This document shows positions 1-6,235 of a stretch of 6,391 nucleotides of DNA, piece after piece. The notes beneath the pieces were generated by a model, which ran no database searches, was not told the origin of the DNA, and was given only the letters and a program-made list of their open reading frames with translations. Source of the stretch: Phycisphaerales bacterium UBA1910 (lineage in GTDB: Bacteria; Planctomycetota; Phycisphaerae; Phycisphaerales; UBA1924); the NCBI GenBank assembly GCA_002337545.1, contig DDGE01000021.1, positions 3,766-10,156 of the forward strand, read 5' to 3'. Within the stretch, counting starts at the first letter, position 1. Every line of letters starts with the position of its first letter. The translations under genes and the position numbers were made by a program.

Positions 1-47
1 CCGAAGCGGATGACGACGATCAGGCATCGCAAGAGGAGCAACCCTGA
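1..47 (+). CDS. C-terminal end of an upstream gene, probably the MacA-like periplasmic adaptor (partial)
   Basis: The frame beginning at base 3 is open from the window edge and ends at TGA 45-47, reading EADDDDQASQEEQP. Only 14 residues are visible, so the family cannot be read directly. The stop lies 2 nt before the ATG of the ABC ATPase, and the ATPase's Shine-Dalgarno-like GAGGAG (33-38) lies inside this frame, as expected for tightly coupled operon genes. In MacA-MacB-TolC loci the gene before the ATPase is usually the HlyD/MacA-type membrane-fusion protein, and these often end in a low-complexity acidic or polar tail. The adaptor identity is therefore inferred from position only. The existence of a coding end here is fairly well supported by the spacing. 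Confidence 0.55.
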   Translation, partial: EADDDDQASQEEQP

Positions 48-49
48 GC

Positions 50-958
50 ATGTCGGGTGAACCAAAGACCAACCCGACGATCCGCATCCGCGCGCTCAAG
101 AAAATCTTCCGCGTCGGCGATGAGCGTGTGCGCGCGCTCGACGGCGTGGATCTCGACATCTACCCCAACGAGTTCGTCGCCATCATGGGCGCGTCGGGCT
201 CGGGCAAGTCCACGCTTATGAACATCCTCGGGTGTCTCGACAAACCCAGCGCGGGCCAGTACATCCTCAACGGGCACCCCACCCACAAGATGGGCATGGG
301 CAAGCTCGCGCAGGTCCGCAATCAGGAGATCGGGTTCATCTTCCAGAGTTACGAGCTCCTCTCGCGATCCACGGCGCTGCGCAATGTGATGCTCCCGATG
401 CTCTATTCCAAGCAGCACCTCTTCAGCGCACGCCGACGCGCCAAGGACGCGCTCAAGCTCGTCGCCCTCGAAGACCGCATGTCGCACCGACCAAACCAGC
501 TCTCGGGCGGGCAGCGCCAGCGCGTCGCGATCGCCCGGGCGCTCGTGAATCAGCCATCGATCCTTCTCGCGGACGAGCCCACGGGGAACCTCGATTCCAA
601 GACCACAGTCGAGATCATCGACCTCTTCCAGAAGCTCCACGAGGCCGGGCAGACCATTGTCATTGTGACACACGAAGAGGATGTCGCCGGGCATGCCCAG
701 CGCATCGTGCGCCTGCGTGACGGGCGCATCATCTCCGATCACCCTTCACACGAGGACCCGATCCACCTCGACTGGGTCCAGCGCATGAGCGAGGGGCGCG
801 CGTCGATCACGGAGGCGGAACTCAAAATCAACAAGCAGGCCGACGAAGAACGACGACGCCGACTCGAAGAAGAAGAAAAGAACAAACGCTCATTCTTCTC
901 GTTGCGCAAGTCCGAATCTGCACCCGTCGCGACGAACACTGAGGAGGACGAATCATGA
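50..958 (+). CDS. ABC transporter ATP-binding subunit, MacB/LolD type, with charged C-terminal extension
   Basis: A 302-residue cytoplasmic ATPase that should power the permease encoded next to it. All nucleotide-binding motifs are intact: Walker A GASGSGKST (47-55, Lys53), Q-loop Gln99, signature LSGGQ (151-155), Walker B ILLADEP with Asp175 and catalytic Glu176, D-loop NLDS (180-183) and H-loop His208. The DEPTGNLDS block and the layout match the LolD/MacB/FtsE class that works with MacB-fold permeases. These proteins usually end near residue 225-235. This one continues for about 70 residues, with a very charged stretch (about 253-284, containing RRRRLEEEEKNKR) that may be helical or coiled coil. 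The start at ATG 50 has GAGGAG 11 nt upstream and gives a normal N-terminus. The 3' end overlaps the permease start by ATGA, implying translational coupling. In E. coli MacB this domain is fused to the permease; here it is separate. The substrate is unknown. Confidence 0.95.
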   Translation: MSGEPKTNPTIRIRALKKIFRVGDERVRALDGVDLDIYPNEFVAIMGASGSGKSTLMNILGCLDKPSAGQYILNGHPTHKMGMGKLAQVRNQEIGFIFQSYELLSRSTALRNVMLPMLYSKQHLFSARRRAKDALKLVALEDRMSHRPNQLSGGQRQRVAIARALVNQPSILLADEPTGNLDSKTTVEIIDLFQKLHEAGQTIVIVTHEEDVAGHAQRIVRLRDGRIISDHPSHEDPIHLDWVQRMSEGRASITEAELKINKQADEERRRRLEEEEKNKRSFFSLRKSESAPVATNTEEDES

Positions 959-2217
959 GGGTGCTGCTCTCCCCGATTTTCTTCGTCATCCGCCTGCTCT
1001 GGCAGACGGTGTTCCTCGCGCTCGGCCAGGTCTGGGCAAACAAGATCCGCGCTGTCCTTACGGCGCTGGGCATCATCATCGGCGTCGTCGGCGTGACAGG
1101 CGTCGGCACGATGCTCAACGCGATGGAATCCTTTGTTCTCGATCAGTTCGAGGGCATCGGTGCCAAGAAGATGTGGGTCTGGGGACAGGTCCCCGAATCC
1201 AAACGCTCGGTCATGAGCTGGACAGACGCGAAGCTCTCGACATACGAAGCCAACCTGATCCTCGAGCACGCGACACAGATCGACACCCTGACCCCAGGGT
1301 GCCGCGCGAGCTGGGAAGTAACAAACGGGAAGAAAGTCCTGCAGGGCGTCCGCGTCACCGGGATCTGGCCAAGCTGGCACGAGATCGAAGACCGCCAGGT
1401 GCTCTTCGGGCGACCGTTCTCACGGATCGATGACGCAGAAAACCGCCAGGTCTGTCTGATTAACGAGCAGGGTATCGAGGAACTCAACCTCGACACGGAC
1501 CCCGTCGGTGATTACATCCTCGTCGACGGACGCCGATTCCTCATCATCGGGATCATCGAGACCAAAGAAGTCAGCCCCATGATGGGCGGCGGCGAGGCCC
1601 GCACCGAACTCTACATCCCATTCTCCACCCACAAAATGATGAACCCATACACCTGGACGGATTTCACCCTCCAGATGGTGGATCCTGAAAAGGCGGAGGA
1701 CGCAAAGGCCGAGATCCGTTTCATTCTCAGAAATCATCGAGGGCTCGACCCGGACGACGAGGACACATTCGATATGTTCGTCATCCAGAGCGCGATCGAA
1801 GACTTCAACAGCGTCGCACGCGTTATCGCGCTTGTGCTTGTCGGTGTCGTCTTCATCTCGCTGATCGTCGGCGGCGTGGGCATCATGAACATCATGCTCG
1901 TTTCGGTCTCCGAACGAACGCGAGAGATCGGGCTCCGCAAGGCCATGGGCGCCAAGCCGCCCGTTGTGCTCATGCAGTTCCTCGTTGAGGCAGTCGTGCT
2001 CTGTCTGTCGGGCGGGCTCATCGGGCTGCTCATCGTGCAGGCGCTGGTCACACTCGTGCCGCTCATCCCAGACTTCCCGTTCGATTCACTGAAGATACCG
2101 ACTTGGGCAATCCTGCTCTCCGTCTCCTTCTCAGCAGCAGTTGGGATCATCTTTGGCATGTTCCCCGCAATCAAAGCGTCCATGCTCAACCCCATCAATG
2201 CGCTCCGTCACGAGTGA
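955..2217 (+). CDS. MacB-type ABC transporter permease (FtsX fold)
   Basis: A 420-residue inner-membrane permease expected to dimerise, bind the upstream ATPase and convert ATP hydrolysis into movement of its periplasmic domain (mechanotransmission). The N-terminus carries the family motif NKIRAVLTALGIIIGVV (29-45), leading into TM1 (about 33-53). A periplasmic MacB core domain (about 55-260) follows, then three TM helices near 286-312, 338-366 and 383-405. The cytoplasmic coupling motif SERTREIGLRKAMGAK (319-334) and the C-terminal NPINALRHE (412-420) are textbook for MacB permeases. The length is typical for a stand-alone permease. The start is firm: AGGAGG at 942-947 lies 7 nt before ATG 955, which overlaps the ATPase stop as ATGA. 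The outer-membrane factor follows 34 nt downstream, making this a complete pump operon. Cargo could be a macrolide-like toxin, a peptide, a lipoprotein or a siderophore; the sequence does not decide. Confidence 0.95.
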   Translation: MRVLLSPIFFVIRLLWQTVFLALGQVWANKIRAVLTALGIIIGVVGVTGVGTMLNAMESFVLDQFEGIGAKKMWVWGQVPESKRSVMSWTDAKLSTYEANLILEHATQIDTLTPGCRASWEVTNGKKVLQGVRVTGIWPSWHEIEDRQVLFGRPFSRIDDAENRQVCLINEQGIEELNLDTDPVGDYILVDGRRFLIIGIIETKEVSPMMGGGEARTELYIPFSTHKMMNPYTWTDFTLQMVDPEKAEDAKAEIRFILRNHRGLDPDDEDTFDMFVIQSAIEDFNSVARVIALVLVGVVFISLIVGGVGIMNIMLVSVSERTREIGLRKAMGAKPPVVLMQFLVEAVVLCLSGGLIGLLIVQALVTLVPLIPDFPFDSLKIPTWAILLSVSFSAAVGIIFGMFPAIKASMLNPINALRHE

Positions 2218-2251
2218 TCCCCGCACACCCGCTCCCATCCCACCCACGCAC

Positions 2252-3979
2252 ATGACACACACACGAACACGCGCCGCCGTTGCCCTCACTGCCCTCCTCC
2301 CCCTCCTCGCGGGCGGGTGCATGTCCAACCCGTTCGGGAAGGACCCGCTCGATAAGCACACCATCGCATCATCTGACCGTCTCCGCTCGATCAACGCGCT
2401 CGTCCTCGAACCACGCGAGATCGAACCCGACGCGCAGCCCAGCGCCGAAGAAACGCTCAAGGATGCACGCGCTCGGTTCGACGGGATCGAACGCATCGAG
2501 CTCTCCCTCGACAACGCACGCATCGCGGCCCTCGCCAACAACCTCAACCTGAGCGCAACCCTCATCGCCCCCACCCTCGCCGCCGAGCAGGTGTCGGAAG
2601 AAGAGGCGCGTTTCGAGTCCGTCTTCACCCTCAGCGCCAGCGTGCGCGATACAGACGACGCCGTCGCCTCATCGCTCGACAGCTCCCAATCCACGGCCGA
2701 GTCGATCACCCCGGGCATCCGCATCCCGCTGCGAACAGGCGGGGAACTCAGTGTGAACCTGCCGATATCGCGTTTCGAAACGGACAACTCGTTCTCGCTG
2801 CTCAACCCGTCGTACACAACGGACCTGAACTTCTCGCTCTCGCAGAATCTGCTCCGTGGTGCTGGGCGACGGGCCGCAACGCACTCGATCCGAATCGCGG
2901 AATACAACCGACAGGTCTCCGAAGCGCAGACCAAGCTCGAAGTGATCCGCACACTCGCGGAGGTCGATCGCGCCTACTGGCGTCTCTACGCCACGATCCG
3001 CGCCCTCGAAGTTGTCGAGCAGCAGTACAAAGTCGCCGAGGCACAGTTCGATCGAGCGGGGCGCAAGGAACGCGCGGGGACGGGGACCGAGGTCGACATC
3101 GTCCGCGCCCAGTCCGGGCTCGCCGACCGAGCCGAGCAGATCATCCGCGCTCAGAACGATGTCTCGCTCCAGGAACGCGCCCTCAAGGCGCTGCTCAATA
3201 TTGACGGGCTTGATGTCGATTCGCAGACCCATATCGAGCCGGCATCCCCCCCGGATCCGGTGGAATATGCGTTCGACGCACCACAACTCACGCAGGCCGC
3301 ACTCAACAACCGGATGGAGCTGCTTGAGCTGGAGCTCAACCTCGCCCGCGACGCCGCCAATATCGCGTTTGCCGAGAATCAGGCGCTCCCGCTCGTCGCC
3401 CTTCAGTACACCTACGGCATCAACGGGCTCGGGGGCACCCTCGATAACTCCATCGACACGCTGACCCGCAATAACTTCGAGTCCTGGTCCATCGGGCTCA
3501 ACGCGGAGATCCCGATCGGCAACGAGCAACGCAAGTCATCGCTCGCCCAGTCGATCCTCACCCGCCTGCAGACCCTCGCCACCCGCGACGCACGCGAGCA
3601 GGCCATCACCCGCGAGGTCTACGACGCGATCGACCAGCTCAACTCGACCTGGAACCGGATCATCGCGGCTCAGCAGGCCGTCGAGCTCAACGCCCGCGTC
3701 CTTGAGGCCGAGCAACGCCAGTTCGATGTCGGACGCTCCACCACGACCGATGTCCTCGACGCGGATGTCAACCTCGCGAATGCCCGTCTGAGCGAGATAC
3801 AGGCGATTGTCGAATACCAGATCGCCCAGATCGACCTCGCATTCGCGACGGGCACCCTCCTCGGACAGACCAAGGTCGATTGGGTCCCCCACGATCCGCG
3901 TACGAACGAGGGCGAACAGCGCGCCCGAGAGGGCGTGACGCCCTACCGACCCGCGTCGGGCATCTTCGTCTCGCCCTGA
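2252..3979 (+). CDS. TolC-family outer-membrane factor, predicted lipoprotein
   Basis: A 575-residue outer-membrane channel subunit that would trimerise and dock to the adaptor of the pump encoded upstream. I chose ATG 2252 because it gives a lipoprotein signal peptide: Arg5/Arg7, a hydrophobic stretch ALTALLPLLAGG, then Cys23. The frame is open further upstream (ATGs at 2141 and 2198), but those starts overlap the permease gene and put a non-signal leader in front. No clear Shine-Dalgarno precedes 2252, so translation may depend on the preceding gene. Two outer-membrane efflux (OEP) repeats are visible. The first runs from about 84 to 318, opening with LSLDNARIAALANNLNL (84-100) and containing LSQNLLRGAGRRA (196-208). 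The second runs from about 346 to 540, with LNAEIPIGNEQRK (416-428) and RQFDVGRSTTTDVLDADVN (489-507). Long helical, Ala/Gln/Glu-rich stretches fit the periplasmic tunnel. About 60 residues between Cys23 and the first repeat look like a linker, and a short polar tail follows the second. OprM-like lipid anchoring is inferred from the lipobox-like site. Confidence 0.92.
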   Translation: MTHTRTRAAVALTALLPLLAGGCMSNPFGKDPLDKHTIASSDRLRSINALVLEPREIEPDAQPSAEETLKDARARFDGIERIELSLDNARIAALANNLNLSATLIAPTLAAEQVSEEEARFESVFTLSASVRDTDDAVASSLDSSQSTAESITPGIRIPLRTGGELSVNLPISRFETDNSFSLLNPSYTTDLNFSLSQNLLRGAGRRAATHSIRIAEYNRQVSEAQTKLEVIRTLAEVDRAYWRLYATIRALEVVEQQYKVAEAQFDRAGRKERAGTGTEVDIVRAQSGLADRAEQIIRAQNDVSLQERALKALLNIDGLDVDSQTHIEPASPPDPVEYAFDAPQLTQAALNNRMELLELELNLARDAANIAFAENQALPLVALQYTYGINGLGGTLDNSIDTLTRNNFESWSIGLNAEIPIGNEQRKSSLAQSILTRLQTLATRDAREQAITREVYDAIDQLNSTWNRIIAAQQAVELNARVLEAEQRQFDVGRSTTTDVLDADVNLANARLSEIQAIVEYQIAQIDLAFATGTLLGQTKVDWVPHDPRTNEGEQRAREGVTPYRPASGIFVSP

Positions 3980-3984
3980 CCAAT

Positions 3985-4016
3985 CGCGCGGACAAAAATC
4001 ATCACGATTTGCGCGC
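3985..4016. other. Weak imperfect inverted repeat after the outer-membrane factor gene
   Basis: AAATC (3996-4000) and GATTT (4006-4010) can pair around the 5-nt loop ATCAC, and outer CGCGC runs (near 3985-3990 and 4011-4016) could extend the stem past a bulge of about 6 nt. It lies just after the TGA at 3977-3979, where an operon end or an attenuating structure would sit. No T-run follows it, so a classical intrinsic terminator is not supported. It may equally be chance in GC-rich DNA. Confidence 0.2.
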
Positions 4017-4022
4017 ACCACT

Positions 4023-4238
4023 ATGCACGCGATGAAGTCACACGCCCTGTGCGCCGATGTGATGTCAGTCATGGAGCAGACCCCACCCAACACCACCCAG
4101 GCGGCACGCGAACCCAAGCACGACGCGGACCGCATCGCCGTCAGCGCCGAGCAGCTCATGGAGCTGATCCGCGATGGGCAGGGTGACGACCTCAACGAGC
4201 TGGTTCGCCAGACGCTCCTTGATCGCCACGCGGCGTGA
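4023..4238 (+). CDS. Small hypothetical protein (55-71 residues)
   Basis: A short frame of 71 codons ending at TGA 4236-4238. I do not recognise the family. Coding status is supported by codon use: 60 of 71 codons end in G or C, like the neighbouring genes. The protein is hydrophilic with no signal peptide or membrane segment. The N-terminal half is Pro/Thr/Ala-rich and probably disordered. The C-terminal half (AVSAEQLMELIRDGQ, then DDLNELVRQTLLDRHAA) looks like two short amphipathic helices, a pattern seen in small dimerising or adaptor proteins. The start is uncertain. ATGs at 4023, 4032, 4062 and 4071 are all in frame and none has a good Shine-Dalgarno; 4071 would give 55 residues holding all the helical part. 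It lies 43 nt after the efflux operon on the same strand, so it could be read through from it, but no functional link can be seen. Confidence 0.55.
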   Translation: MHAMKSHALCADVMSVMEQTPPNTTQAAREPKHDADRIAVSAEQLMELIRDGQGDDLNELVRQTLLDRHAA

Positions 4239-4270
4239 AGCACAACACAGCACTCAGGACTCCAACTGAG

Positions 4271-4306
4271 CAACAGCCGCGGGTGTTGAGCGCCCCGCGG
4301 CTGGTG
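4271..4306. terminator. GC-rich hairpin between convergent genes, candidate bidirectional terminator
   Basis: CAGCCGCGGG (4274-4283) pairs perfectly with CCCGCGGCTG (4294-4303) around a 10-nt loop. One mismatch and two more pairs extend the stem to 4271 and 4306. It lies 32 nt after the stop of the small plus-strand gene and 30 nt after the stop of the minus-strand propeller gene (4337), where a shared terminator is expected. No U-tract follows on either strand, so it could instead be a transcript-end stabilising structure. Confidence 0.45.
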
Positions 4307-4336
4307 TTCATGCGCTGATTGTCCGTCATGACCCTT

Positions 4337-6070
4337 TTACGGGCATCCGGCCTGATAGAGGACCAGGAATGCGGACACATCGAAGAAGTTGAACTCCCCG
4401 TCACCGTTCATATCGCCCTGCGGGTGTTCGTTCTGGAACATCGTCAGAAACGCGGAAACATCAAAGAAGTTCAGATTCCCGTCGCCGTTGAGATCCGCAG
4501 GGCAAGACAACGCCGTGATCGTGTACCGACCCGGGGCAACGCCCGAAAGGTGCGTGACATCACCGTTCGCCCACTTGATCGTCAGATCCGCGGATTCATC
4601 GCTCCCAAGACCGAAGTGAACACTCAGCTCGCTCGTGCTCAGGTAGTTGCTCCCACCGTCCATGTAACGGAGCTGAGAACCCGAAACGCTCGTCAGCTCT
4701 ACACGAGTGCCAAACCCGTTGGGCGCGAGATCAGAAACTCCGCTCGTGTTGAAATCAAGAGTGATCGCGTTGATGTCGGAACCGCTAAGTTCGTTGCGGT
4801 AGTAGACATGCTTCTGGCGTGCCTGGATGAGGACGATTTCCTGATCGCCGTCGCCGTCGAAATCGCCATGCACGACCCCGCGACCCTGACCGGCGTCGCT
4901 CATGCCGCACTCGGAGGCGATATCAACGAAGTTCGCGGAACCGTCGTTCAGGTACATCCGTGACGGGGTCATGGTGTGCCCCGAGCTCGAGAACCCGTTT
5001 GTTGCGAAGATGTCCTCATCGCCGTCGTGGTCGATGTCGAGACTAACCGCACCCCAGCCCCAGAACCCGAAGTTCACACCGCGATTGATCGAGTCCTCGA
5101 CGAAGACATGCGGCGTGGCGGTCCCCATGTAGAGCATGTTCCCAGAGGCGCCCGGCCCGGGTATGCCGTTGGTCCCGATCCGGCTGGTGACATACCAATC
5201 GAAGATCCCGTCGTTGTTGTAATCGCCGAAGGTGTTGCCCATCCCGTTGGAATCGAGCCCCGTCCCGTTGCCCGGCGTCAGATTCGTAAAAGTGCCGTCG
5301 CCGTTATTGCGGAAGTACTTCGAGGTCTCAAAGTCCGCGACGAAGAGGATCTCGGGATAGCGATCGCCGTCCATATCAACGAACCGCGGCGCGAAACCGC
5401 GAACACCCGACACGCCCGTGATGTCGATATCCAGGGCCGTAAGGGTGACATCCGTGAAAGTTCCGTCGCCGTTGTTGCGATAGAGGGCACTGCCGCCGTA
5501 CCAACCTGCGACGGCGAGGTCGAGATCACCATCGAGGTCGTAGTCGCCGAAGACCGGACTGAACGCATCCGCGAGGAAGGTGTTGTTGCCTTCGCCAACA
5601 CCGGCCGTCGCCGTCACATCCGTGAATGTCCCGTCGCCGTTGTTCTTGTACAGGACGCTCCAGTCTGTCCGCGCCTGGGTTGGGGTTCCCAGCGAGGTGA
5701 CCATCAGGTCCAGCCATCCGTCGTTGTTGAAATCCCCGACCGCGGCACCGCTGCCCTGATGCGCCCGATCGACGCCCCATGCCGCGGCTTCGTCCGTAAA
5801 GTGCCCAGTGCCGTCGTTGATGTAGAGATGATCTGTGCTCGCGGATCCGCCGATGATGAACAGATCAAGGTCCCCATCGTTATCAAAGTCGCCCGCGGCC
5901 CCGCCGCCGGTCATGAACTCTGTTCCGAATGTGGTCTCCAGACTCGCATGGGGCGTTCCGAGCCCGACCGTGTCTGTCTGATCTGAAACCAGCGGATTGC
6001 CGGCCAGAACCGATCCGGCCAGAAGCGTTACCGCGAATGCAGGCACGCATAAATGTAATCTCGATCGCAT
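4337..6070 (-). CDS. Secreted FG-GAP/VCBS propeller protein with ASPIC/UnbV domain and C-terminal GC-type dockerin
   Basis: A 577-residue exported protein. Signal peptide: MRSR, then a hydrophobic core, with likely cleavage after VLA (residue 23). Seven Asp-rich calcium-binding loops of the FG-GAP/VCBS type begin near residues 61, 113, 176, 232, 283, 345 and 403 (for example DFDNDGDLD and DYDLDGDLD), spaced 51-63 residues. They alternate with LY-NNGDGTFTDVT strands, which suggests one seven-bladed propeller of the integrin-alpha/CRTAC1 kind. An ASPIC/UnbV domain follows (about 437-520; NGFGTRVEL, then a YLST and VHFGLG block and IKWANGD). The end is a dockerin-like pair of EF-hand loops (D526-D537 and D553-D564) bracketed by Cys523 and Cys576, closing in AGCP. 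Such proteins are thought to bind calcium and act in adhesion or surface interactions; I see no enzymatic active site. ATG 6070 is preferred over the upstream ATG at 6118 because it gives the signal peptide and a good Shine-Dalgarno. Its ligand and final location (cell surface or medium) are unknown. Confidence 0.92.
   Translation of the reverse strand: MRSRLHLCVPAFAVTLLAGSVLAGNPLVSDQTDTVGLGTPHASLETTFGTEFMTGGGAAGDFDNDGDLDLFIIGGSASTDHLYINDGTGHFTDEAAAWGVDRAHQGSGAAVGDFNNDGWLDLMVTSLGTPTQARTDWSVLYKNNGDGTFTDVTATAGVGEGNNTFLADAFSPVFGDYDLDGDLDLAVAGWYGGSALYRNNGDGTFTDVTLTALDIDITGVSGVRGFAPRFVDMDGDRYPEILFVADFETSKYFRNNGDGTFTNLTPGNGTGLDSNGMGNTFGDYNNDGIFDWYVTSRIGTNGIPGPGASGNMLYMGTATPHVFVEDSINRGVNFGFWGWGAVSLDIDHDGDEDIFATNGFSSSGHTMTPSRMYLNDGSANFVDIASECGMSDAGQGRGVVHGDFDGDGDQEIVLIQARQKHVYYRNELSGSDINAITLDFNTSGVSDLAPNGFGTRVELTSVSGSQLRYMDGGSNYLSTSELSVHFGLGSDESADLTIKWANGDVTHLSGVAPGRYTITALSCPADLNGDGNLNFFDVSAFLTMFQNEHPQGDMNGDGEFNFFDVSAFLVLYQAGCP
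4355..4495 (-). repeat. Two-unit dockerin repeat, copy A
   Basis: Two 20-residue EF-hand-like units form the tail of the propeller protein: unit 1 at 4436-4495 (DLNGDGNLNFFDVSAFLTMF) and unit 2 at 4355-4414 (DMNGDGEFNFFDVSAFLVLY), joined by QNEHPQG. Calcium-ligand positions 1, 3, 5, 9 and 12 are filled in both units (D, N, D, N, D). The shared NFFDVSAFL core shows that the two units arose by internal duplication. The block is nearly identical to the one at 6254-6391. Confidence 0.9.
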
Positions 6071-6235
6071 TCTCTCTCTCCTGATCTCACCCAACGGAGC
6101 TCTCCCGAGCCACTGCACACACCAACACCCCCCTCTCAGGGTGTCGGTCCATTTCTAGGGTACCCCATCACATCTGCTTTGCACAGCAGAAAATCTCCGC
6201 CGGAGCACCTGTTTTAGACAGCGAACTGGGTCCGA
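6071..6235. other. Intergenic region with two small inverted repeats, upstream leader of the propeller gene
   Basis: These 165 nt separate the stop of the partial upstream gene from the start of the propeller gene, both on the minus strand. Two perfect 6-bp inverted repeats are visible: TCTGCT/AGCAGA (6173-6178 and 6185-6190, 6-nt loop) and ACACCC/GGGTGT (6125-6130 and 6139-6144, 8-nt loop). Neither is followed by a U-run on the minus strand, so neither is a clear intrinsic terminator. The promoter of the propeller gene probably lies here, but I see no convincing -35/-10 pair. No coding frame is supported. Confidence 0.35.
6078..6082 (-). promoter_or_regulatory. Shine-Dalgarno site fixing the start of the propeller gene
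   Basis: On the minus strand AGGAG is followed by 7 nt (AGAGAGA) and then ATG at 6070-6068. The position is ideal and supports a start at 6070 rather than at the in-frame ATG 6118, whose extra 16 residues would put a charged leader ahead of the signal peptide. Confidence 0.75.

Noticed and set aside
20..742. Long antisense open frame (240 codons) opposite the ABC ATPase gene
   Set aside because: The plus-strand frame carries a full set of ABC motifs. The antisense frame is an acidic, low-information translation that follows from the strong G/C third-position bias.
2669..3529. Antisense open frame of 286 codons opposite the outer-membrane factor gene
   Set aside because: It shows no recognisable motif, signal peptide or ribosome site, and it lies wholly within a well-supported OEP-family gene. 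It is a codon-bias shadow.
4065..4253. Minus-strand frame of 62 codons opposite the small hypothetical gene
   Set aside because: It has no ribosome site, and a minus-strand gene here would overlap the hairpin-flanked end of the plus-strand unit. The plus-strand frame has the more typical codon use, though a swap cannot be fully excluded.
5286..5820. Recurrent CCGTCGCCGTTGTT-like DNA motifs considered as a CRISPR or regulatory repeat
   Set aside because: The repeats are in frame, encode the NNGDGTFTDV strands of the FG-GAP blades, vary at synonymous sites and have no constant spacer length.
4319..5986. Plus-strand open frames at 4319-4963 and 4976-5986 opposite the propeller gene
   Set aside because: Their repetitive Val/Ile/Glu/Arg-rich translations are the reverse complement of the acidic calcium-loop repeats on the minus strand. 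The minus-strand gene has a signal peptide, a Shine-Dalgarno site and recognised domains.
6173..6190. Hairpin TCTGCT/AGCAGA considered as terminator of the partial upstream gene
   Set aside because: The stem is only 6 bp. On the minus strand the T-run comes before the stem rather than after it, so intrinsic termination is not supported.
6210..6222. CTGT-N5-ACAG in the intergenic region considered as a LexA-like or other operator
   Set aside because: The half-sites are only 4 bp, the spacing differs from the known CTGT-N8-ACAG box, and a match of this length is expected by chance.
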